Below the pieces are notes generated by a model that saw only the letters and a program-made list of their open reading frames with translations, made no database searches and had not been told where the DNA came from. Shown here one piece after another: positions 26,401 to 33,174 of a stretch of 64,000 nt of DNA (within the stretch, counting starts at the first letter, position 1; each line of letters begins with the position of its first letter). The position numbers were made by a program, and so were the translations under genes. Origin of the DNA: Micromonospora echinaurantiaca (GTDB lineage Bacteria; Actinomycetota; Actinomycetes; Mycobacteriales; Micromonosporaceae). The stretch lies in NCBI RefSeq assembly GCF_900090235.1, contig NZ_LT607750.1, forward strand, positions 5,881,001 to 5,945,000. Direction: 5' to 3'.

Positions 26401-26782
26401 CTCTACCGACGTGTCATGCATCTGGACCTTCCGCTCCAGCCACACCACCGAGCGGCAAGCGCTGCCGCTGATCACCGTAAGCTTCACTCCGAAAGTCGAT
26501 CTAGAAAACCGGGCGGAAAGCGGACACTCCCAGATGGTGCCCGTAACTGTTCGCAACACTAACAATGAGCTCGTGTCGACCCAAAGCCTCACCGTCGAGG
26601 CCTCGTTCGACGACGGCCACAGTTGGAACCCAGTAGAGGTCGAATTGCAATCTACCGGTCAATGGCTGGCCAAAATCGACCACCCAACCGGCAAGGAATA
26701 CGTCTCACTACGCACCACTGCCGAGGACAAACAAGGCAACACCGTCACACAGACAGTCATCCGGGCCTACGGCCTGACCTAG
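23420..26782 (+). CDS. large secreted S8-family subtilase (transposon cargo)
   Basis: A 1120-residue preproprotein. The signal peptide (about 1-35, RRRSLLLAAALMVGLPLFG) is followed by a propeptide and the S8 catalytic domain with D236 (VAVLDTGID), H268 (GHGTHVAS), N363 (AAGNDG) and S443 (GTSMATPHVAGA). A Fn3-like region (about 515-600) follows, then about 500 residues of beta-rich sequence without a clear family. It should be exported and cleave extracellular protein. GTG 23420 has a perfect AGGAGG box. Subtilases of this layout are frequent in actinobacteria; finding one inside a composite transposon with a sigma/membrane pair is unusual. Confidence 0.9.
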   Translation: MELLQRRRSLLLAAALMVGLPLFGVGPVVPSLAATEAAPPSPAAKVKPGSGSLRMVTLVTGDTVEVSEQGGQQVPNVRHGKGREAVRFMVSQAGGRLSVVPSDAMGLLRQGKLDPRLFDVSTLLEYGHDDGKRPDLPLLVQGVSADSVAPLTDDAGGRVTRKLPSVEAAAVRQPKRSAGAFWDSMRSGNALRSGVKRIWLDGKRKALLDASVPQVGAPHAWQSGFTGRGVKVAVLDTGIDATHPDFAGRLGEVRNFSDAPDANDTVGHGTHVASTIAGTGAASGGRYKGVAPEVTLLVGKVCGGAWCDESAILAGMQWAAESGAAVANLSLGGEDTPEVDPLEQAVNDLTAQYGTLFVVAAGNDGESGDETVGSPGSADAALTVGAVDKSDQLAAFSSRGPRIGDAALKPEITAPGVGIVAANAKDGYLGEPGESYTMLQGTSMATPHVAGAVAILAQQHPDWDADQLKAVMIGTAKTHPTVGAYAQGGGRVDVARAVSQNGYATPPTISAGLAAYPHHDDPPINKTITYHNPGSQQVTYQLSLRSQAPDGQPAPAGMFTTSTQTVTVPAGGTATVDVTVDTRAQTQYGHHSAWLTATAGETQVTTPIAVTVEEERYNLTVNLTDRNGAPATNYFLRFVDIDEVKDRATFYGGNGSVTVRLPRGRYQVSAAVETGDDEHTSLLTWPDYNLTAGGTVAFDARAAKINSITLPDPEAKLAVGSVGYSQVSGTGRMDIGDSVQTSNLSRMSSAQFGPDVPENRMSSWIAGMWGTPDNNGDMRHGPRAYYLTYYEYGHLLGGFSKNVQAGELAAIRVDYHNDSTAKSGAKAWYSQPAEMLMEFPVLLGRGDLPMQLPFSRTEYLNTDGVRWFASLHYPDGAYLVSDEATYQPGRDYHETWNGSVFAPRFPSPGYVRHMTGHTGPVRAHNNIWIQIPMRSDGAGHAGVPAKTNTGWTRLYRNGEQVGEYHLPGYGLFEVPPDEADYRLTVNARDSGSHYSTDVSCIWTFRSSHTTERQALPLITVSFTPKVDLENRAESGHSQMVPVTVRNTNNELVSTQSLTVEASFDDGHSWNPVEVELQSTGQWLAKIDHPTGKEYVSLRTTAEDKQGNTVTQTVIRAYGLT

Positions 26783-26809
26783 ACTAGTCGCACCAAATGC
26801 GTCCATGAT

Positions 26810-26841
26810 GAGGCGTCCCCGGCTGCAGCCGGGGACGCCTC
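26810..26841 (+). terminator. hairpin terminator after the subtilase gene
   Basis: A perfect 32-bp palindrome (gaggcgtccccggct with its complement) lies 28 bp after the subtilase stop codon. It is the strongest stem in the neighbourhood and would end the cargo transcript. Confidence 0.75.
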
Positions 26842-26888
26842 ACGCCAACAGATACCACAATTGGTGACCAATATTTTCGTCACCCCTA

Positions 26889-27026
26889 GCCCTACGCAAC
26901 GCCGCGATCGGCGCCCTGCGCACCGCCGGCATAACCAACATCGCCGCCGCCAACCGCCACCACGCCCGCGACAGCACACGCCCTCTCGCCCTACTCGGCA
27001 TCACCTGACGACTTTGCCGGGCCCTG
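26889..27026 (+). mobile_element. right-hand ISAs1-family IS remnant
   Basis: These 138 bp match the outer end of the left IS copy in inverted orientation. They encode the last 38 transposase residues (LRNAAIGALRTAGITNIAAA and following, ending LALLGIT) and finish in the terminal repeat cgactttgccgggccctg. Confidence 0.8.
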
Positions 27027-27036
27027 ATTGGTCACC
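27027..27036. repeat. right target-site duplication of the composite transposon
   Basis: An exact copy of attggtcacc (21001-21010), placed directly after the right outer inverted repeat. Confidence 0.8.
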
Positions 27037-27056
27037 CAGCCCGGCTACTCAGGCAC

Positions 27057-27281
27057 CTAGAGGGCAAATGGCTGGTACTTGAGAGCTTCTTCGATTACTT
27101 CCTCGTCACTCAACTCGGGTTCTCTGAAGAACATGAGGGAGATGACGTGCGGGCAACACAGGATGCGTTCCAGCTCATCAACTCGCACCCCGGTCTCCTC
27201 GTCGGGAATGGCGGGATCGCGCAGTTCACGAACAAGGGCCAGCGCTCTGCTTCGCGTCGGGTCGTCCAGCTCCACAGCCAC
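27057..27281 (-). CDS. small immunity-like protein (e9imm-type)
   Basis: A short protein of about 74 residues ending CCPHVISLMFFREPELSDEE, then VIEEALKYQPFAL. The C-terminal pattern CP-x2-ISLMFF, acidic LSDEEVIEEAL and Y-x-P-x-AL is like small streptomycete proteins labelled e9imm peptide after colicin E9 immunity proteins. If right, it would bind a nuclease toxin, but no toxin gene lies next to it. The start is uncertain: GTG at 27281 or 27275 fits the usual length, but no good ribosome binding site is visible. It sits just outside the right end of the composite transposon. Confidence 0.5.
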   Translation of the reverse strand: MAVELDDPTRSRALALVRELRDPAIPDEETGVRVDELERILCCPHVISLMFFREPELSDEEVIEEALKYQPFAL

Positions 27282-27951
27282 GCAGAATACGTGGCCCAAA
27301 CTGCCATCCCGTCTGCCGTCGACCCGCCCTCCTGGGGAGCGGGCCGCCGCCCGGCCCGCCATGTCAAGCGGACCTTGACGGAGGTTCGGACGCTGGCGGG
27401 TCGGGCGGTGGTCTGCTCGGCTTGCCCGGGTCGGTGGCTGGCGGGATGGCCCTGCGTCACCACCCACGGACCGTGACCCGTCGACGGAGCCCCGGCCATC
27501 CTGGAGCCGTTGCGCCCCCGCCGGAGGCGCAGTAGCCGCAATCCCGTGACCGCCGCCAGCTCGCCGACGTGGCCGGCGTGCGCTCCCCTACGCCGCGCGG
27601 ACTGCTGGCCGCGCGGCCCGGCCGGCTGCCGGCCCACCACACCACCCGGTCAACAGTCTGTCGTTCTGCGGCGGCCCTCCGGGCTCCCCGCCCTTCGCGC
27701 CAGCCGCCGGGCATCCGGCGTGTCGGCCGCAGAGCGACAGCGGCAGCGGCCGGCGCGCGCCCAGGCGGCGGCGCGTGCGGCCCGTTCAGGGCCGCCTTGA
27801 AGACGTACAGAAAGTTTGAACCAGGTCGCCGGCAGCTGGCCGGCAGCTGGCCGGCCATGATGGCATATTCCGGTCGGACCGGCCGTGCGTCCTGGCGCTT
27901 TTGCAGGTCAAACGGTAGGATCGTGCATATACACGGAGGGTCGGGGTATCA
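27282..27951. other. 670-bp region without a convincing gene
   Basis: I see no credible coding sequence; open frames here are long only because of high GC. The region contains a long interrupted stem (tgtcgttctgcggc at 27659-27672 with gccgcagagcgaca at 27726-27739, one mismatch), a smaller stem near 27707-27720, and a ggcagctggcc repetition near 27835. The regulator promoter lies at its right end. Confidence 0.4.
27920..27929 (+). promoter_or_regulatory. operator-like site atcgtgcata upstream of the XRE gene
   Basis: The 10-mer atcgtgcata lies 23 bp before the XRE start. It recurs exactly at 30339-30348 and 30362-30371. All three sites precede genes of the element, so it may be the binding site of the XRE regulator. 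Confidence 0.4.
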
Positions 27952-28809
27952 GTGCCAGGATCAGCGGAGCCTGAGCAGGTTGCTGCTCGGCATCAGCTCG
28001 GGCTGGAACTGCGTCGCCTGCGAGAACGCGCGGGATTGACCGGGCAGGACCTCGCTGCTCAACTCGGTTGGTCCCAGTCCAAGGTGAGCCGCATCGAGCA
28101 GGCGCGCACTCGCGCCCCCGTCAGCGACATCCAGGCGCTTCTAGGCTTGCTAGACGTTCCGGTATCGGCCCGCGATCAGGTCATTGCCTTAGCTGAACGT
28201 GCGGCCGCTGGGTCCTGGCGCAACTCCACCGGCGTCGGTCTGACTCGGCGTCAGCAGGACTTCATCGCTCTGGAAGCCTCTGCCTCGGAGATCTACCACT
28301 ACAACCCGGTTCTGCTCCCTGGTTACATGCAGTCCGAAGAGTACGCCCGCAGGGTGATCGACATGGCGGGAGCCTCGAACGAGGAGCGGGCGGTGGAGTA
28401 TCGGCTGGCTCGACGACTCACGATGCTGGGCCGAAGCGCCCCCCGGTATCGGGTTGTACTACTGGAGACTGCTCTGCGCTGGCGGCCTGTTCCGCCCGAC
28501 ATCATGGCGCGGCAATTGGGCAACCTCGCCGAGTATGCAGCGCGCGACAATGTCGACCTCCGCATCCTGGCCTTCGACCAAGAGCAGTCCTCGTTCATGC
28601 AGCATCCGCTCATGGTCTTCCGGTTCGATCCTCCTGCTCCCGCCCGGGGACTACTTGAGACCACGGCGGCTGACTATCACCTGACGGACACGCCGACCGT
28701 GGAGCGTCTCATCGATAACTTTGAGCAACTGTCTTCCTCCGCACTGTCACCAAGTGATTCACTTGCGTTGATCCGCAAGGCCGCTCGCGACCTTGTGGAC
28801 AGTCGGTAG
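27952..28809 (+). CDS. XRE-family regulator with DUF5753 domain
   Basis: A 285-residue regulator with an N-terminal helix-turn-helix (RLRERAGLTGQDLAAQLGWS, QSKVSRIEQARTRA) and a DUF5753 domain from about 90 onward (ALEASASEIYHYNPVLLPGY, ETALRWRPV, LMVFRFDPPAPARGLLETT). In actinobacteria these are encoded with a DUF397 partner, as here 20 bp downstream, and are sometimes compared to toxin-antitoxin pairs or developmental regulators such as WhiJ. Start GTG 27952 lies 11 bp after a GGAGGG box. A repeated 10-mer suggests it regulates itself and the element's SCO3933-type gene. Confidence 0.85.
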   Translation: MPGSAEPEQVAARHQLGLELRRLRERAGLTGQDLAAQLGWSQSKVSRIEQARTRAPVSDIQALLGLLDVPVSARDQVIALAERAAAGSWRNSTGVGLTRRQQDFIALEASASEIYHYNPVLLPGYMQSEEYARRVIDMAGASNEERAVEYRLARRLTMLGRSAPRYRVVLLETALRWRPVPPDIMARQLGNLAEYAARDNVDLRILAFDQEQSSFMQHPLMVFRFDPPAPARGLLETTAADYHLTDTPTVERLIDNFEQLSSSALSPSDSLALIRKAARDLVDSR

Positions 28810-28828
28810 TCAGTCGAAGGAGGTAGAC

Positions 28829-29038
28829 GTGCAGGAGCCCTCAACCCTGGAAGCGGTCATCTGGCGTAAGAGCAGCCTCAGTGGCGACGGAAACTGCATC
28901 GAGGTCGCGACAGTCAAGGGCGAGGTAGTCGGGGTGCGTGACAGCAAGGATGCCGCCGGCCCGGTCCTGGCCTTCTCTCCGACCGCCTGGACTGGCTTCG
29001 TAAGTGGGTTGAAGACGAGGCAGCTCGACCGACGGTAG
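28829..29038 (+). CDS. DUF397 protein (partner of the XRE regulator)
   Basis: A 69-residue protein with the DUF397 core: VIWRKSSLSGDGNCIEVA, GVRDSKDAAGPVLAFSPTAW, and then FVSGLK. It is translated from GTG 28829 after a strong AAGGAGGT box, 20 bp behind the XRE gene. DUF397 proteins form pairs with XRE/DUF5753 regulators and probably antagonise or co-regulate them; the mechanism is not settled. It is followed by an MFS exporter gene in the same direction. Confidence 0.9.
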   Translation: MQEPSTLEAVIWRKSSLSGDGNCIEVATVKGEVVGVRDSKDAAGPVLAFSPTAWTGFVSGLKTRQLDRR

Positions 29039-29074
29039 CTGTAGGCAAGGGACGTGGTCTGGGGAGGCGAGTAG

Positions 29075-30298
29075 ATGTCCGGCACCATCACCGAGGTGGA
29101 GTGCGAGACATCGAAGGCGAGGCGCGGCTTCGGAGCCCTCTGGGGCTCTACTGCCGTGTCAAGCGTCGGCGATGGCGCATACGTCGCTGCTGCGCCTCTC
29201 CTGGCCGCGTTCCTGACCCGAGACCCTATCGGCGTCGCCGTCGTGAGCGCTGCCGCTGCTGCTCCCTGGTTCCTTGTGGGCTTCTGGTCCGGCGCCATCG
29301 TCGACCGCTTCCCTCGCCGGTCAGTAATGGTTGCCTCGGAACTCGTTCGTGCAGTGGCCCTCGCTGCACTTGTTGCCCTCATCCTTGCAGACCGTGCCTC
29401 GATCCCGTTCCTCGCCGCCACGTCATTCCTCGTCGTGACCGGCCAGTGCTTCTCAGATGCCGCTGCTCAAGCGATGCTTCCGCATGTCGTTGGGCGGTCG
29501 CAGGACGGGTTGGCCAAGGCAAACGGACGCCTGTTCGCAAGTGACACGGTCGGCAAAAGCCTGGTTGGTCCTCCGCTGGGCGGCCTCGCCTTTTCCGCTG
29601 CCCCATGGGCACCCTTCGCACTTGACTCGGCGTCGTTCGTCGCCTCGGCCGCCCTGGTTGCCAAGGTTCCGTCACCGCCACCACCCAAGTCGGCTCGAAC
29701 TCAGACGGTCACCGCCGCGGTCAAGGAGGGCTTCCGTTACCTCCTGAGCAACCGAACGCTCCTCCTACTGGCATTCTGTTTGACGGTCTACAACCTGGCC
29801 TACAACCTGGCGGCGGCAACGCTGGTGCTGTTCGCGACCAGCATCCTGCACGTCAGCGACTTCGGATTCGGGTTACTCATCGCATCGGCTGCGGTAGGTG
29901 CGGCGGTGACGGGCTGGGTTTCGGCTCCACTCGTTCGGTTTCTGACACTCAAGGGCGCGGTTGTCGCGGCCTGCCTTGTCCAGGGGATGGCATGGCTGGG
30001 CATAGCTGCCACCACCTCTCCCTGGATCGCCGGAGGGGCGTTCGTACTCCTCGGCGCTACATCAACCCTCGTAACCGTCGCCGTGGTATCTGCACGGCAG
30101 CAGCTCGCACCAGACCACCTGCTCGGGCGAGTGGTGTCAGCCTTCCGGCTCATCGGCAACGGGGCTGCCCCAATCGGCTCGATGCTGGGCGGCTTGGTTG
30201 CAACCTCCGCAGGCCTACGCGCACCCATGGTGGCTGCTGCCGCCTTCACTGCCGCAGCCGTTGCCGTACTAGCAGCTCTCCTCTTCGGACGCCGGTAG
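29075..30298 (+). CDS. MFS_3-type transporter
   Basis: A 407-residue membrane protein with about 10-12 hydrophobic segments. It has the MFS signature loop between helices 2 and 3 (GAIVDRFPRRSVMVASELVR) and QAMLPHVVGRSQDGLAKANG, typical of the MFS_3 (enterobactin exporter-like) group. It probably exports a small molecule. Start ATG 29075 is 36 bp after the DUF397 gene, so the three genes XRE, DUF397 and MFS may form one unit. It is accessory cargo in the element rather than part of the transfer module. Confidence 0.85.
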   Translation: MSGTITEVECETSKARRGFGALWGSTAVSSVGDGAYVAAAPLLAAFLTRDPIGVAVVSAAAAAPWFLVGFWSGAIVDRFPRRSVMVASELVRAVALAALVALILADRASIPFLAATSFLVVTGQCFSDAAAQAMLPHVVGRSQDGLAKANGRLFASDTVGKSLVGPPLGGLAFSAAPWAPFALDSASFVASAALVAKVPSPPPPKSARTQTVTAAVKEGFRYLLSNRTLLLLAFCLTVYNLAYNLAAATLVLFATSILHVSDFGFGLLIASAAVGAAVTGWVSAPLVRFLTLKGAVVAACLVQGMAWLGIAATTSPWIAGGAFVLLGATSTLVTVAVVSARQQLAPDHLLGRVVSAFRLIGNGAAPIGSMLGGLVATSAGLRAPMVAAAAFTAAAVAVLAALLFGRR

Positions 30299-30338
30299 GC
30301 ATCGCACGATCTGAAATTCGCCTGCGTCTACGCGTTGC

Positions 30339-30371
30339 ATCGTGCATAGTCACGCACTAGCATCGTGCATA
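30339..30371 (+). promoter_or_regulatory. tandem operator-like sites atcgtgcata
   Basis: Two exact copies of atcgtgcata begin 23 bp apart (30339 and 30362), with a related inverted atcgcacgat at 30301. They lie between the MFS stop and the SCO3933-type gene at 30438. The 10-mer matches the site before the XRE gene, so the XRE protein may control this gene. Confidence 0.45.
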
Positions 30372-30437
30372 TGCGAGATTCCTCGCAGCCAAGGGCAGTC
30401 GTCCACAGGGGACGCGCTCAGACACAGGAGGTCTGTT

Positions 30438-30758
30438 GTGAAGCTGTACGTGGACACCACGCGCAAGCAGGTGACGGCGTCGAAGGACCCGGAGCCGAAG
30501 AACGACCAGAACGGCAACCAGAAGTCCGAGAAGAACACGGGCCGGCCGATGTGGTCCACCCAGGTCTTCGTGCTCGACGAGACGGGCGGCGAGGTCATCA
30601 CCATCACCACGGCGGGTGAGAAGCCGAGCGTGAAGGTGGGCGACTTCGTCGAGGTCGAGCAGTTGGAGGCCATTCCGTGGGCGACCAACGGGCGTAACGG
30701 CGTCGCGTTCCGGGCGGTGTCGCTGAAGCCGAAGACTGGCACGTCGGCTGGCAAGTAG
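30438..30758 (+). CDS. SCO3933-family AICE regulatory protein
   Basis: A 106-residue protein. After a charged N-terminus (VKLYVDTTRKQVTASKDPEP) it has the conserved block RPMWSTQVFVLDETGGEV, KVGDFVEVEQLEAIPW and NGVAFRAVSL, which resembles the SCO3933 regulatory family. That family is found in actinomycete integrative elements and plasmids ahead of the transfer genes; its precise function is not known to me. GTG 30438 has a perfect AGGAGG box. Two operator-like 10-mers lie upstream and three RNA hairpins lie downstream. Confidence 0.7.
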   Translation: MKLYVDTTRKQVTASKDPEPKNDQNGNQKSEKNTGRPMWSTQVFVLDETGGEVITITTAGEKPSVKVGDFVEVEQLEAIPWATNGRNGVAFRAVSLKPKTGTSAGK

Positions 30759-30849
30759 GTCTCTTCGCACGTCGTGCTGTGTGAGCCACTGGTGTCCGTG
30801 GTTCGCGAAGCGGCCTGGCTGGTCCGCTGACCCAACCTGAAGATGCGGT

Positions 30850-30956
30850 CCGGGAGTGTTCCTGACTCCTACATTCCCGGCCTGGTCGCCACCGATGGTG
30901 GTGACGAAAGGAAATGGCCCGGGGTCGGTACTGACTCCTACATCTGCCGACCCCGG
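30850..30956 (+). ncRNA. cluster of three RNA hairpins with a shared loop sequence
   Basis: Three stems follow one another: 30850-30880 (6 bp, ccggga with tcccgg), 30885-30905 (9 bp with one G-U) and 30919-30956 (perfect 10 bp, ccggggtcgg with ccgaccccgg). The first and third have different stems but the same 13-nt loop segment, ctgactcctacat. Different stems with an identical loop suggest selection on RNA. It lies in the leader of the membrane protein gene at 31002. It may be a leader element or a small RNA; no known family is recognised. Confidence 0.45.
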
Positions 30957-31001
30957 TGCCGCCAACTCATCCGACCCAACTCGTGATTGGGAGGACTCGT
31001 C

Positions 31002-31940
31002 GTGTCCAAGTCTAGCCCCCGCCGCCCTTTCGGCGGGAAGTCCAGCGGAACGGTGACGGTCATCGAGGCCAAGGTTCACCGCTCCTCCGCGCGCAACGCC
31101 CGGCTGGCGTTCATCCTGACGGCGGTCATCGTCGGCCTGCTCGCGGCCGTGGTGGCCGCGTCCTCCATGCACCCGATCCTCGCCCTGATCGTCGGCGCGC
31201 TCATCGGCGTGCCGGCCGGCGGGATCGTGTGGGTGCTGGTCCGCATCTGGCCGGTCCTGCGGCTGCTGTGGTGGTGGCTCCCGGAAATCGGGATCACCAC
31301 GCTGCTCGGCATCGGGTGGACGCAGCTCGCCAACCACACCTCCGGTCCGGTGACGTTCCTGGTGGTCGCCCTGGTCGTCGGCGTCCCCGCCGCGATCCCG
31401 GCGTCCCGCCGGTTCATCCTCGCCTGGGCCATGTGCCTGTTCGTGCGGCACCGGCTGCGCGTCTGCTTCGCGCAGTTCATCATCGCCAACCAGTCCGGCA
31501 GCCTCCCGCTGATCCTCTGGGCTCGCCCCACGCCGGTCGGTGAGCGGGTCTGGATCTACCTGCGGCCCGGCCTGTCGGCCAAGGACCTGGAAGGCCGCCT
31601 CAACAAGATCGCCGTGGCCTGCCACGCCTCCACCGTGCTCGTCGAGCGCGCTTCGGAGAGCAACGCCGCGTATCTGCGGTTCGACATCAAGCGCCGCGAG
31701 GTGCTGACCGCCAATGTCGCCTCGCCGCTGGTCGACGTCATCGACCCGACCACCCCGACCGTGGAGCAGGCACCGCTGACGGTGCCGACGGCCCTGGACC
31801 TGCCGGACGTCGACGTACCGACGATCACCCTCCCGGCACAGGGCAAGCCGGCGACGAAGAAGCCGGCCAGCACCGCCAACGGCGGCAAGCCCGCGGCTTC
31901 GTCCTCAACGCCGGAGGACGACCTCTCCGACTGGATCTGA
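31002..31940 (+). CDS. AICE membrane protein upstream of the translocase
   Basis: A 312-residue protein. A basic N-terminus precedes four hydrophobic segments (LAFILTAVIVGLLAAVVAAS, ILALIVGALIGVPAGGIVWV, then WWWLPEIGITTLLGIG and VTFLVVALVVGVPAAIP). A soluble domain follows (about 145-250, with VWIYLRPGLSAKDLEGRLNK and RFDIKRREVL), and then a Pro/Thr-rich tail. Proteins of this shape precede FtsK/TraB translocases in AICEs, and the soluble domain resembles the start of FtsK-like translocases. It may be the membrane-anchored half of a split translocase. GTG 31002 follows a GGGAGGA box. Confidence 0.6.
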   Translation: MSKSSPRRPFGGKSSGTVTVIEAKVHRSSARNARLAFILTAVIVGLLAAVVAASSMHPILALIVGALIGVPAGGIVWVLVRIWPVLRLLWWWLPEIGITTLLGIGWTQLANHTSGPVTFLVVALVVGVPAAIPASRRFILAWAMCLFVRHRLRVCFAQFIIANQSGSLPLILWARPTPVGERVWIYLRPGLSAKDLEGRLNKIAVACHASTVLVERASESNAAYLRFDIKRREVLTANVASPLVDVIDPTTPTVEQAPLTVPTALDLPDVDVPTITLPAQGKPATKKPASTANGGKPAASSSTPEDDLSDWI

Positions 31941-32026
31941 TCCCAACCCCACCACGGACGCGGGGAGCCCTACGGGCTCGTTCGTGTGGCTCCTCGCGCC
32001 CACCAACCGCCCAAGGAGGGCACACG

Positions 32027-32884
32027 ATGACCACCACAGCCACCGCCCCCACCAGAGGCGTGCCGGTGGGTCCTGGCCTGTCGATGTTCGACCCCATCTT
32101 CATCGGCATCGACGAGTTCGGCCAACCCGTCTACATCACCCTCGCCTACCGCAACCTCCTCGCCGGCGGTGAGCCCGGCGGCGGTAAGTCCGGCCTGCTC
32201 AACTGCATCGCCGCCCACGCCGCCCTCTCCGTCGACTCCCGCTTGGTCCTGCTGGACGGCAAGCTCGTCGAACTCGGGCAGTGGGAAGACTGCGCCGACG
32301 CCTTCATCGGCCCCGACATCACCGAAGCCCTGGCCGTCCTGCGACGGCTCCAAATGGTGATGAACAACCGCTACGCCTGGCTGCGCGCCCACGGGCGCCG
32401 CAAGCTCACCGCAGCCGACGGGCTGACGGTCATCACCGTCCTCGTCGACGAGATCGCCTTCTACTCCGCGACCGTCGGCAGCAAGCAGGAGCAGGAAGAG
32501 TTCGTCGCCCTGCTCCGCGACCTGGTCGCCCGTGGCCGGGCCGCCGGCATCCCGGTCGTGGCCGCCACCCAGCGGCCGAGCTTCGACATCATCCCCACGT
32601 CGCTGCGGGACCTGTTCGGCTACCGGGCCGCGTTCCGGTGCACCACCCCGAACTCGTCGAACATCGTCCTGGGCCACGGGTGGGCCGAGCAGGGCTACTC
32701 CGCTACCGACATCGCCCCGACCAACCAGGGCGCGGCCTACCTCATCGCCGAAGGCGGCGTTCCCCGCCGCATCAAGGTCGCCTACCTCACCGACGCCCAA
32801 ATCTCGGGCATCGCCGACTACGCCGCCTGGATCCGCCGACCCACCCCGACCGGCACCCCGGATGAATGGGAGGCCGTGGCATGA
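32027..32884 (+). CDS. traB: FtsK/SpoIIIE-type DNA translocase (TraB/TraSA-like)
   Basis: A 285-residue P-loop ATPase. Walker A is GEPGGGKS at 48-55, Walker B is VITVLVDE ending at D141-E142, and a downstream GIPVVAATQRPSFDIIP is the conserved FtsK sensor strand. It lacks membrane segments; the preceding gene supplies them, so the usual TraB seems split in two. In AICEs this ATPase moves double-stranded DNA from cell to cell at the hyphal tip and is enough for transfer. It starts the overlapping series of genes that runs to the integrase. ATG 32027 follows an AAGGAGG box. Confidence 0.85.
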   Translation: MTTTATAPTRGVPVGPGLSMFDPIFIGIDEFGQPVYITLAYRNLLAGGEPGGGKSGLLNCIAAHAALSVDSRLVLLDGKLVELGQWEDCADAFIGPDITEALAVLRRLQMVMNNRYAWLRAHGRRKLTAADGLTVITVLVDEIAFYSATVGSKQEQEEFVALLRDLVARGRAAGIPVVAATQRPSFDIIPTSLRDLFGYRAAFRCTTPNSSNIVLGHGWAEQGYSATDIAPTNQGAAYLIAEGGVPRRIKVAYLTDAQISGIADYAAWIRRPTPTGTPDEWEAVA

Positions 32885-33090
32885 CCACCCGCGAACGCGC
32901 CTACGCCCGCGCCAGCAACCAACGCGCCGCCCAATACACCGAAATGTGGATCGTCGGCTCACCGGACGACCTGGCCGTGATGCTCCAGGCCGCCAGCCGT
33001 ACCGGCCGGCTCGTCTTCGTCTCCGCCCCGCATCAGATGGGGCCGGAGGACACCCGTCACCGTCGCTACCTGCGGCTCCGCTCCTCGTAA
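32881..33090 (+). CDS. small AICE protein, unknown function
   Basis: A 69-residue protein (MTTRERAYARASNQRAAQYT, then EMWIVGSPDDLAVMLQAASR). Its ATG overlaps the translocase stop as ATGA, so translation is coupled. No family is recognised. The compact alpha/beta pattern and basic ends would fit a nucleic-acid or protein-binding accessory factor, but this is not supported by a motif. Confidence 0.65.
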   Translation: MTTRERAYARASNQRAAQYTEMWIVGSPDDLAVMLQAASRTGRLVFVSAPHQMGPEDTRHRRYLRLRSS

Positions 33091-33174
33091 CCGGTCGACA
33101 GGACCAGTCAACGCCTGCCAGCAACCGCTGGTCCTGCCGACCTCCACCAACGGCCCCGAAAGGACGTGGCTGCC

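Larger units (their letters stand above)
21011..27026. mobile_element. composite transposon with inverted ISAs1-type ends
   Basis: About 6.0 kb is bounded by two inverted copies of an ISAs1-family insertion sequence end. The left outer end starts cagggccccggcaaagtcg and the right outer end is cgactttgccgggccctg; the two differ by one extra c in the left copy. Both outer ends contain the 3' end of a transposase gene. The 10-bp target duplication fits the 8-10 bp known for ISAs1. The cargo is an ECF sigma factor, its membrane partner and a secreted subtilase. Neither IS copy encodes a full transposase, so the unit is no longer self-mobile. Confidence 0.75.

Noticed and set aside
27569..28039. 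156-codon ORF before the XRE gene
   Set aside because: It is low-complexity Arg/Ala/Pro sequence, overlaps the regulator start in another frame and has no ribosome binding site or family pattern.
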